The position numbers and the translations under genes are program-made. Below the pieces are notes generated by a model. That model did not search any database. It saw nothing but the letters and a program-made list of their open reading frames with translations, and had not been told where the DNA came from. Shown piece by piece: positions 9,120-18,300 of a stretch of DNA of 39,079 nt. The stretch lies in contig AUXH01000118.1 in the NCBI GenBank assembly GCA_000482145.1, positions 1-39,079 on the forward strand, in the 5' to 3' direction. Within the stretch, counting starts at the first letter, position 1. Each line of letters opens with the position of its first letter. This stretch comes from Strigomonas culicis (lineage: Eukaryota; Euglenozoa; Kinetoplastea; Trypanosomatida; Trypanosomatidae).

Positions 9120-12100
9120 TCATGCTGCTTTACTCAAAATGCGCAGTAGCGAAGCGGCACTCTTTCGATCCTCTGGACTGGCGGCAAGGGCACGCTGCAG
9201 CACTTTCTGCAACGACCTCTCGAGCACCGCGGCATCAACCGATGTCGAATTTTCCATGGTGGTGCTCACTGCAGTCTCTTTTACCTTCCCTTCTTCGTCC
9301 GGGGGGTTACTACTTCCAGATTCACTGGATTCGTACTCGGCAGTCTCATACGTTCGCAGTTGCAGCTCCTTTGCCATGTACGCACTGAGAAAAAGCTTGT
9401 CATCGTTCACGGTGTCGGTGAGCGTTCTGCTGCCAGACAGGTTACCCGCCCACGTCCACGGGGCCGACCAGGTGAGCATCCCGAGGAGAACAAGGCCAAA
9501 CGAGTAGATATCGGAGGCGGGTGTGCGCGATTCCCCCGCGTTGATCTCCGGCGCATTGTACGCCGCCATGTTCTTTAGCAGCGCGCACGACGCGTCCGGC
9601 GACCGCCGCACCCAGTCGAACAGGTAGATCATGCCCTTCAGCTTGCAGTGCCCGTCCACGCCGACGAGAATGTTGTGCGGGTTCAGGCGTCCATGAACAA
9701 TGTGCTTCTTCGCGTGCAGGTAATGCAGCGCGCGTAGGATCGAGATGCTGTACCGCTTGACGGCCGCCAGCGGCAGGCGGCGCGTGTAGCTCTCCGCGTT
9801 CTGCGCCAGCGTACCGCCCGGCACGTACTCCGAGATGATGCAGACGAGAGGGCTGCGCGGGATGGTCGCGACGGATATGTACTGCACGAGGTTTTCGTGC
9901 GTGAAGGTGCTGAAGTACCGCGCGTAGGTGCTGACAAAGGACGCGGTCGGCGGTGCGGTGCTCACGGCGGCTACGGTGCTGCCGCTGCACTCCCCCTCCG
10001 CGTTCACGTCATCACCCCTTTCGCCTGGGAGGGCGCTCGTAGCGCTCGTGGAGGTGTTCAGCAAGTTCCAGAAGTCGGGGCGTATTGGAAGGTCGTACAC
10101 CTGCATGGTCGCCAGTGTGCCATTCTGCGAGATGCAGAGAAAAACGGGATGCTTGAACTCGTAGTAGGGATTGGCGCTGCGCCGCCACATGTTCTGACAA
10201 TTGTCCTCGATAAAACGAGGAATGGCCCTCGGTACAATTTCCATGTCGAATGCTTCGCCTGCATGAAGTGCCTTTTTCATCCATCCCATCAGATGGTTTT
10301 GCGCTTGGGCACCCTCACCGGTGGGGTCGGAGAGCTCCTCCTTGACCGCGCGATTCACATTCGGCACAAGGGCGAGCAGCTTATCACTCGATAGACTGTC
10401 TGAGAGCGTCGCGATGATGCTGTCCTCGTCCGCCTCAGACGTCTGCGGTTCCTCGAACTCCGGTCGTGCCCACGAGCCAGCGCAGTACGCCATGGAATGG
10501 AGGAACTCTTCCTGATCCGGAGACACGAAACGCAACTGGTAATTAATCGTCGTCATGTCAAGCAAATTATTGCCCTTCTTGTTGACATTCAGGCGTATGT
10601 AAGAAGGTAGGTAAAGACCGATAGGTTCCCGCGTGATGACGGTGTTTTTTAGATACTGTGCATAGCTGACGCTGATCTCATTCAGCTGTCGCATCCTTTC
10701 CTCTGCTGAATCGGAGGCTGAGAGGGGTGCTTCCAGCAGTGTCCGTACCGCGCACATGAGCCCCAGGCGAAGCCCAAACAGGGGAAAGTACTTGCTGCCA
10801 TAAATGTGGTCTGCAATGTACGATGCCTCCTCAAATTCCCTCGCCGTCATTTTCTTGAAGAAGCGCATGTACTCGGCATAAAAGGCCTGCCACGCTTTCT
10901 TCTTCACGCTGCCCTGGTAGACCACATACAGCGCTACGCCGGGCGAGCCGGACTCCTCATACATGTTGCACATATCCACAGGAAGCAGACGGAACTTGTT
11001 GCGGAGCAACAGCACGGTCGGCTCTGTGATGACGAGGTGAAACCCGTGGAGGTACTGCGTCTCGCGCAGCAGCTGCGTGGTGGGGCGTCCCCACGTCACG
11101 AAGCCCTTCCGCTCCGGTAGACCGATAATGCTCGTGAAGTAGACGCCCGCATCCACCACCATGGTGACGTGCTGCAGCATGTCGAGTGTCAGCTGCTGCG
11201 TGATCTCGATCGCAAACTTGGTCGCGGTCACGGCGTGGTCCTTCATGTACCGCCGCGAGCCAAAGCTGATGTAGAATATTTCGGCTGCGAAGACGTCGAT
11301 GCTGCCGTCGTACTTTGCGGCGCCGTCCGTGATGAGCTTCTCAATCGTGGGCACGTACTTGAGCGGCGTGTGATCGCGGTCAAATATGATGGCCAAGGAA
11401 ACAACCGTGCAGAAACACTTGCTGAACTGGAAGGTGTTCTTCGCGATACTCTTGTGGGGCGCCTCGTCGACGGCCTTTGCGGGTGTGTGTAGCAAAGGCG
11501 AGTCGGGCGGTATGGTGCTGACATGCTGCACATCCGCCGCCGCCGCGCGTGTCAGGCTGTCCTCCTGGATGCCAAGCTTGAACGCGGAGACGGACTTGCT
11601 CGTACCGCTGTGGCCGCTGTGGCCGCTGTGGTGCTCTTCCTGCCGGCTGGCGGGCGAGTTGGAGCTGTCCGCGGACGGGTCCTCCCCTGCGTCGAGGCCC
11701 ACCCCACTCGGGAAGCTCCGCGTCGAGAGGGACTCCACGGCACCGGGTAGCGGCCCCTCCGGCGCGTCGCTGCCCGGCTGCCACGCCGGCACGTCCGACA
11801 CCTGCACCAGCGTCTTCCGCAGCTTGAGCGCCTTGGGTCGCCGTGCGTAGTTGAGCGAGCCGGCGTGCTCGTCGCTGTGGCTGGGGTCCGCCTGGGTGTG
11901 CACCGAGAGCGGGTTCTTCTTTGGCGCGGTGGACATGTAGTGAATGCTCTTGAGCCACTGCGACGTGAGCCCGGTGTGGTCCACGCGCGTGGCGGCGTCT
12001 TCGCCGCAGGGGGTGCCGTCCCGTACGGCCTCCCCCGTCCGCCCCGGCTCCGCCTCCCCCGCCGTGTGCTCGCGTAGGTGGTACGTCCGCTGGCCAAAGA

Positions 12101-15029
12101 GACAAAAGTCTTTGCCAAAGTTCGCATCCTCATCGTCTGTGCTGTCCGTGTCCGTGACGTCGCTGTTAGATGTCGCTTCTTTCGCGACGCTTGCGCCTTT
12201 GCTGCTCACGCTCTCCTCCTTGTTCGCCGTGGCCGCGAATATTTCATCCGGCAGATACTGACGTACCTCGTTCATGCGCTGCATCAGCACAGCGCACTCC
12301 GCCTGGACCTCGTTGATCTCCGTCAGTACAATGCGCCAGCGGAAGATCTTGCGGAACCACGTCGCGAGCTTCCTTCGCAGCGTGACATCACAGGTGCCTG
12401 CTGGATTCATAGAATGCTCTGTCGTTTTCTTCCGACTGCTGCTCTTCGTATCGCAAAAATCTGTGGCCTTTTCCAATTGCGAAGAAATGTCGACGAGGGG
12501 CTGGCGGAGACGCCGCACAAGGATGACCGAGACCGCAATCATCACCACGCCCGTGGAGAAGACCAGGGCGGTGACAAACTGAAAGGCATCATTGGTGCCC
12601 TCGTGCACTAGCGAAAGGGGCGTCACGAGCACCAGGATAAAAGAGAGTCCATCCTTGGCGTTGAAGCTGAGCACACTCACGGACATGGTCTCGTTCTCGA
12701 AGGTGAACTGCTTATACAGTTTGTGCTTCCCCTCCCGTGTGTCCATCAGGGTATTGAAGCGTGTGCGAAAACGCGGAAAGTGCAAGTGGCCCTCATGCTC
12801 TGCTTGGCGGGAGCCGTGGACGATCGTCAACGCGTCGACGTCGACGTTCGCCAAGCCTGCCTTGGCCAAGGGATCGGTGATCTGATCGATGCGCGGATTG
12901 AGTCTTTCCCCGTCGTCCTCTGACAGAAACCACAATGGGTCCTCTCTCTCCTTACACAGGTCCCAGTTACACGCAACGAGGTAGGCATCCGACGGGTCCC
13001 CCTCCCCGCCGTCGTCCTCTGTTACCCCAAACGTGGCTGTGTTGCGCAACCCGCCTGTGCTGAACAGCATGATGCGGGAATGCCTGAACGTCTTCACATG
13101 CTCCGACTGGCGCAAGTGCAGCAGCGCGCCGCGCGACTGCGTCAGGGAGAGAAACACGGACGCCTGGTCCCTCCCCGGCTCGTAGAAGGGGAAGGCAAAG
13201 GCGTAGATGGACAAGGGAACGAGTCTCTTGCTGAGGGTGAAGTTACTGATGGCTTCCGGGTGCTGCTTCGCCTCCGCTCGCCAGCGCTTCAGGTGCGGCG
13301 CGAAGCCGGCCATGCGCAGCAGCTCCTTACTCGTGAGCGCTTTCGGCGAGTGGTAGAACGGCTGTGCCGTTTGCAGTTTCAACGTAAAGGGGTCCACCTC
13401 ATACAAGTCGGCGTATCGGAGCGGGGCCGACGAATCAGACTGCGGCAACGTCGTGAGAAGAAGGGAGGCACTCGGATGGTAGTAACACATGGCGAGCTCC
13501 GTGTGGCCGTCCTCGGTGATGTACGCGAGCATGCTGGGGTAGTGGCGCAGGGACGTGCGCATGAGCGTCGCGCAGAGCGTCTCCACCATCCGCTCGCGCG
13601 TGGGCGCGGCGAAGGGGGGCATCGTCTGATTGAGGGTGGCCACGCCGATGGTGGCCGCCAGGAGGCGCTGGTTGATCTCGGGGACCAGTGCGACATAGTC
13701 CATGTAGGCGATGATTTCGCGCTGCATGTGGTCGTTCACCTCCTGGAGCGACGCCTCAACGATGGCCTGCGTCGCGGACTGGGTGGACCAGTACGTCCCG
13801 ATTGGAATCAACGCGGCCAGGATCATGAAGGGAATCAGTATAAGTAGAATTGTAAAGCTCCATTTGCGCTTGAAGCTATACGTCTGCTCTGCATACGCAT
13901 GCAGCGTAGGGGCCGCCTCTTCTTCTTGAACAGCACTGCTGTCAGGGCTGAACTCCTTCTTCATTCCTTCCACCATGCTGTCTGTGTACTCCGGTATTTC
14001 CATTTCGCCATTAGTAATGATTGAGGTGTGCTCCGACGGCTTTTCAGAAAAACGGGTGCTACAGCTTTTGCTGGCCACAACGGAGAAGTTGCGCATCGGA
14101 AAGGACCGCGCGGAGGCCGTTTCGGTGCCCTTCATTTCATCCGTGCTGGAGCTCATCAGCGCATCCAGCGGGACGTCCGTGAGCGTCCGCTGTGAGGTCG
14201 AGGACTTGCGGGTCGGCTGCGGTGTGATACGACTGGGTGAGGTGCAGCTGTGGTCGTCCGAGTCTTCTGCCAGAAGCGTGTTGCGCACGTGATCCCCCCA
14301 ATGCTCCGCGGGGAACGTGAACACTTCCCGGCTCAGCTGCGGCGCGTCTTCCAGCTTCGTGACGATCCGCTTCGGGGCCAGGCGCGTGGCGAGGACTGGC
14401 GTGGCGCCGCCGGAGCGTCGCGAGGGAGGCTCATCCGGCGTGCGGTCTCCGTCGGCGTTGTACGGGTCCTCAACCCATCTAAAGCCGTCCAATGCGGACT
14501 TCTTCTCCTCGGAGGGAAAGACCCCCTTTTCCGAAATGGAGATAATGTTGCCCCCGTCCGTAGAGGCAGAGGAGTCCAGCGAGTCGCCGTACTGGAGGTG
14601 GAGCAGGTTCGGCGGCGCGTCCGCATCGTTTACCACGTCCATCATCAGATCCTCTAGATCTTTACTAAATAGCTTCGAAGAAGCATTGAAAAAAGATACC
14701 TTCTTTCCTAACGCAAGCCTGTTTTCTACACTGCGGTCCGCTGCACCCAACGCGTCTCCGCTACGTCGGTCCGTGGGCCGCGTATCGCGGTCCTTTCGTT
14801 TCATGGCATCCGCTTCCTTTTCTCTTTCCCGCATCGTCTCTGTTCCTTTTGCGAACAGAGCGTCTACGCTGGACACACGAAGCGCTGGCATGTCCGCGAC
14901 GATAGAGGGGGGTGCCGCTGCAGTTCGGCTCGCAACCATCTGCGGTGGCGAAGTCCAGGATGCCCCGAACGCATCTAGTTCCTCCTTTCCACTACTGGAG
15001 CCACTCTTACTATCATCGATGTCTAACAT
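9120..15029 (-). CDS. Receptor A: large membrane sensor with degenerate cyclase-like and kinase-like domains
   Basis: The open frame begins at a GTG (15074); the first in-frame ATG is 15029, giving 1969 residues ending in TGA. It is a longer relative of receptor B. A Ser/Thr-rich cytoplasmic tail of about 388 residues precedes the first membrane segment (about 390-412). The ectodomain (about 413-817) keeps a Cys-Tyr-Tyr motif. The second membrane segment is about 818-838, followed by a helical linker ending in RQYLPDEI. A low-complexity insert of about 240 residues separates it from the cyclase-like domain (about 1204-1390), recognisable from its beta strands and GFVTWGRPTTQLL. The metal Asp positions read VVSLAII and AAEIFYI. 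The C-terminal kinase-like domain (about 1610-1900) has HGR in place of HRD, KLKG in place of DFG, and no beta-3 Lys in GTLATMQVYDLP. YNAPEI and SDIYSFGLVLLGML remain. I infer that both modules are pseudoenzymes. Confidence 0.85.
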   Translation of the reverse strand: MLDIDDSKSGSSSGKEELDAFGASWTSPPQMVASRTAAAPPSIVADMPALRVSSVDALFAKGTETMREREKEADAMKRKDRDTRPTDRRSGDALGAADRSVENRLALGKKVSFFNASSKLFSKDLEDLMMDVVNDADAPPNLLHLQYGDSLDSSASTDGGNIISISEKGVFPSEEKKSALDGFRWVEDPYNADGDRTPDEPPSRRSGGATPVLATRLAPKRIVTKLEDAPQLSREVFTFPAEHWGDHVRNTLLAEDSDDHSCTSPSRITPQPTRKSSTSQRTLTDVPLDALMSSSTDEMKGTETASARSFPMRNFSVVASKSCSTRFSEKPSEHTSIITNGEMEIPEYTDSMVEGMKKEFSPDSSAVQEEEAAPTLHAYAEQTYSFKRKWSFTILLILIPFMILAALIPIGTYWSTQSATQAIVEASLQEVNDHMQREIIAYMDYVALVPEINQRLLAATIGVATLNQTMPPFAAPTRERMVETLCATLMRTSLRHYPSMLAYITEDGHTELAMCYYHPSASLLLTTLPQSDSSAPLRYADLYEVDPFTLKLQTAQPFYHSPKALTSKELLRMAGFAPHLKRWRAEAKQHPEAISNFTLSKRLVPLSIYAFAFPFYEPGRDQASVFLSLTQSRGALLHLRQSEHVKTFRHSRIMLFSTGGLRNTATFGVTEDDGGEGDPSDAYLVACNWDLCKEREDPLWFLSEDDGERLNPRIDQITDPLAKAGLANVDVDALTIVHGSRQAEHEGHLHFPRFRTRFNTLMDTREGKHKLYKQFTFENETMSVSVLSFNAKDGLSFILVLVTPLSLVHEGTNDAFQFVTALVFSTGVVMIAVSVILVRRLRQPLVDISSQLEKATDFCDTKSSSRKKTTEHSMNPAGTCDVTLRRKLATWFRKIFRWRIVLTEINEVQAECAVLMQRMNEVRQYLPDEIFAATANKEESVSSKGASVAKEATSNSDVTDTDSTDDEDANFGKDFCLFGQRTYHLREHTAGEAEPGRTGEAVRDGTPCGEDAATRVDHTGLTSQWLKSIHYMSTAPKKNPLSVHTQADPSHSDEHAGSLNYARRPKALKLRKTLVQVSDVPAWQPGSDAPEGPLPGAVESLSTRSFPSGVGLDAGEDPSADSSNSPASRQEEHHSGHSGHSGTSKSVSAFKLGIQEDSLTRAAAADVQHVSTIPPDSPLLHTPAKAVDEAPHKSIAKNTFQFSKCFCTVVSLAIIFDRDHTPLKYVPTIEKLITDGAAKYDGSIDVFAAEIFYISFGSRRYMKDHAVTATKFAIEITQQLTLDMLQHVTMVVDAGVYFTSIIGLPERKGFVTWGRPTTQLLRETQYLHGFHLVITEPTVLLLRNKFRLLPVDMCNMYEESGSPGVALYVVYQGSVKKKAWQAFYAEYMRFFKKMTAREFEEASYIADHIYGSKYFPLFGLRLGLMCAVRTLLEAPLSASDSAEERMRQLNEISVSYAQYLKNTVITREPIGLYLPSYIRLNVNKKGNNLLDMTTINYQLRFVSPDQEEFLHSMAYCAGSWARPEFEEPQTSEADEDSIIATLSDSLSSDKLLALVPNVNRAVKEELSDPTGEGAQAQNHLMGWMKKALHAGEAFDMEIVPRAIPRFIEDNCQNMWRRSANPYYEFKHPVFLCISQNGTLATMQVYDLPIRPDFWNLLNTSTSATSALPGERGDDVNAEGECSGSTVAAVSTAPPTASFVSTYARYFSTFTHENLVQYISVATIPRSPLVCIISEYVPGGTLAQNAESYTRRLPLAAVKRYSISILRALHYLHAKKHIVHGRLNPHNILVGVDGHCKLKGMIYLFDWVRRSPDASCALLKNMAAYNAPEINAGESRTPASDIYSFGLVLLGMLTWSAPWTWAGNLSGSRTLTDTVNDDKLFLSAYMAKELQLRTYETAEYESSESGSSNPPDEEGKVKETAVSTTMENSTSVDAAVLERSLQKVLQRALAASPEDRKSAASLLRILSKAA

Positions 15030-15070
15030 AATATGTGTATATGGAATATGGATATATGTTTCTCTTGCAT
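15023..15070 (-). promoter_or_regulatory. Upstream open reading frame overlapping the receptor A start
   Basis: A 15-codon frame begins at ATG 15070 and ends at TAG 15025-15023. It overlaps the receptor A start (15029) in another frame, so the two share the sequence ATGTTAG. If the mRNA begins near 15093, ribosomes meet this ATG first. This would fit reduced or coupled initiation of receptor A; the effect is inferred. Confidence 0.4.
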
Positions 15071-15093
15071 CCACGCGAAGCGAATTGGTGTCT

Positions 15094-15154
15094 CTAAAAA
15101 AAAAAAAACTGTCGTACTACAAACACCAGAAAGAGAGAGAGAGAGAGAGAGAGA
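15094..15154 (-). promoter_or_regulatory. Candidate trans-splice acceptor with CT repeat for receptor A
   Basis: The coding strand carries a CT dinucleotide repeat (about 15154-15132), then a run of about thirteen T ending in TAG, with AG at 15095-15094. This is one of the strongest acceptor patterns in the window. It predicts a leader of about 64 bases that includes a short upstream reading frame. Confidence 0.6.
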
Positions 15155-15384
15155 CTATTATCACTAATTGTAAGATGGGTTCCCACACGCTGGTAACACT
15201 CGTGGCGTGTTTTCCCCCCTTTTCCATCCCACATCGGTACAGCGTATACACGTGAAGAACAATGTACCGTCGGTATTGCATTCAACTACACTCAACATTA
15301 GGTATTAAAATGTGATAACAAAAAAGAAAGGTCTACACCCAATGGCAAACCAACAACAACAACAACAAAAAAGAACCATAAACA
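15155..15384. other. Spacer between receptor A and the giant gene
   Basis: This spacer should contain the 3' UTR of the 5011-aa protein. It has CAA repeats on the plus strand (about 15352-15366). I see no gene or RNA. Confidence 0.5.
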
Positions 15385-18300
15385 TTAGTTCGCTTCTGCA
15401 CTGTCAAAGAAAATGGCATCGCTTACTACACTCTTCGCTCCTTTTGCTCTCGCGAAGAGTGTATCCTTCACCATCTTATGCAGCAGCCTCGCCTGTGCGT
15501 GACTGTTGCTTGCCTCACTGACATCCAGTAATTGCAACGATGTCCGCGCGTTGCGCTCAGCTTCGCGTCGGCTGGCGCGCTGCAGAGACGTATGGATGTC
15601 GAACAGTAGGAAATCATCGACCACGGCACGCGCCGCCACAGCGGCTGGGTGCTTCGGTCCGTGGTCGGCGGCGGCGAGCGCCACATAGGTGGGTGCACTG
15701 CTCGACGTGTGGCCCGTATCGGGCGACGGCCAGGCAGATGGCAGCGCGGCCTCCACCCACGCCGCGGCGGTATCCCACGACTGCGACGCGCAGAGCCCCT
15801 TGATCACGTAGCGAAGCGCCATGTTGAAATCCGCGGTTGGCTCCGTGCGTGCGACGAGGTCATCGAGCGTCGTCACAGACGCGAGCAGCGGTGCTGGTAG
15901 CGACGGCCGCACCGCCGCGGCGGGGGCCGGCAGACCCAGCTCCCCCGCCACGTCCTCCATCATGCTCTGAATGTGACGCTCGATGGCCAGTCCCTCTGGC
16001 GACGCGCCGCTCACTTCCTCCGGTGTGGCCGGCGCACCCATAACCATCTCGTTGTACAGCTTGGAGCTGTCCGGGGTAAACAGACCCAGCGTCGCGACGT
16101 AAGCCCTCTCGGCACACGCGCGCAGCTCCGCCGGAGAAAACGAGGCGGGCCCCTCTGGGAGGCCCCACAGCGCCTGCTCGGCGACCTGCAGAGCCAGCGC
16201 CGCGCGCGCCGGCGCGCCGAAGTGCACGGGGTCCTTCGCCAGACGCGCAAGCTGCTGCAGCGCGTGCCGCGGGGCCTCGCTGCCTGCGGCGGTCGCACTG
16301 CCGAGGTGGGAGAGAGACGCAAACGACAGCGCCACGTGATGCAGCTGCTGCTGCTTTGTCGCAAAGAGCAGCAGAGCCTTCGCGTGAGGGGGCCGACGCT
16401 CCGTGCACGTGGCACGCTGGTCCGCGAACAACACGCGCTCGCCCTCCTTCACCACCGGAAAAGCCGTGCGCAGGAGCTCAGAGGCACCCAATGGCGCAAC
16501 CGCATAGCCACTGCTTTCATCTTGTTTCACGTAGAACGAGTTACAGAAGAGGAAGACGAGGTGATCCAGCACATCCGCCGTGATGCGTGGAAGTCTGCTG
16601 AAGTCGTTCGCCCATGTGATGAAGGACGCGACCAACTCGCACGTGTCCTGCAGTGTCGTCAGTGCATGTTCAGCCTCCGCCTTATCCCTTTTACCACCAA
16701 TAAGTGCATCCGTGACATACCGACTCGATTCAAAGACGGAGTCCAGAATGCTGGGGGTGATTCTGTAGTCGCCCTTTTCCGTCTCACCGGCAGCTTCCTG
16801 CTCGGCCGCGCGGGACGCTTCCCCTTGCTGGGCGCGCGACCGCCTCCCGGCATGGCGCGCATTCGTGATGGGGGGCAGCACCGTCAGCAGCTTGGCGAAG
16901 TAGAGGCAGCTCTGGGCCCGGCTCACCTTTTCGTCCGCCACATCGGATGCCCCACCGTGCCGCAGGACGCCGAAAATTTGCTCGACAAGCGCGGCGTCGG
17001 GCGTGACGCCGTCACGCAGGAGGGCGAAGAAGAAGACCTCTACGAACGGCCACCGCGCCGCCGCCGCCGTGAGGTCAGATGGGCGGCCGCCCAACTCCGC
17101 GGGGGACGCTGCCGCGGCCACGTCCTGCCCCAGGCGCCGCAGCACGTGCCTGTAGTGCTCCTTCGTGAGGCGCACGCCGGCATCGCGCTTCGCCTGGCAC
17201 AGCGCCCACGCCACGTCGCAGGCGGGCGCCGTGCGCAGGGCGCGCGACAGCCGCTGCCGCTCCAACGCCTCCTCTGCCTCGGGCAGCACCCCCTCCCGCA
17301 TGATGAGTCGTGGCGAGCTTTTGGTGATGTCTGCGTACATGCGCTTCCAGTTCGCCTTGTGAAAGTGGATGCTGTGGAGCTTCAACAGTGCCTTCGCGTC
17401 GTTACTCAGGTGGACGGAAACGGCTGTGCGCAGCACTGTGAGTGCGTGGCGGAGGGAAGGGCACGGGTCCTGGCCGTGTACCGCGGGCAGCGCCCGTATC
17501 TGCAGCAGGAGATGCACGATGCGCTCTTGGTGCTTCACGATGATGGCTTTGCCTTCGTTCGTGTAGTGGGGACGAGGCTCGACGTGCGGCTGAGCGCCAT
17601 GGTGCGCCGCCTCAATGGTTTGCCATGCCGCCAGCACGAGTTGAAGGCACTCGTCGCTGAACACCGTAGTGACTTCGTAGCCCTCGCTGCGCTCCCTCGC
17701 CCCACCACTCTCCACGGCAGCCTCAGCCACTCGTGCCATGTACGTGTAAGAGCGGCCCAGGAAAGCTTCCAAACTGGCGTACAGCGACACGCGCTTGTCG
17801 TGTGAGAGTCGCGTGGTCTTCTCGATGTACAGACGAAGCAAAGACAAGAAAACGTGGCACTCACTCTCTGAATGGGGGTGCTTCGTTTCTTGCGCATTCT
17901 GTGCTTCTAGTGCCTTTGATCCGCGTGGTTCAGCGACGGCTCGCGTGTAGGTCAGGAGCTGCAGCAGCTCCACGCAAAAGGCCTGCTCGTAGGCGCTGCT
18001 CACCGGGCGCTCGACGCTGACGTCCTGGGTGGCGCTTTCCCCATGCATGGCGGCCCACCGCGCGTACACGTCGCACGCGAACCGGCTGACCCAGCGGCGC
18101 GTCGGGGCCTCGTCGACAGGCGGGCTGCGATCGGCCTCCTCGAGTGGAGCAGCGGCGCCGCGCCTCAGGAGGCGCGGCGCCGCCGCCACAAACAGTCGCG
18201 CCGCTTCAATCCACGAAAAGGAGAGCAGCACGGCTGCGCCGGGGTGCGCCCCCTCCCGCCCCAGCAGCCACAAGAACTGCCGGGCGCCCTCTGCGAAGAA

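Noticed and set aside
15973..17805. Long plus-strand frame (610 codons) antisense to the giant gene
   Set aside because: Strong GC bias at third positions creates long antisense frames; the translation is Arg/Ala/Gln-rich with no domain.
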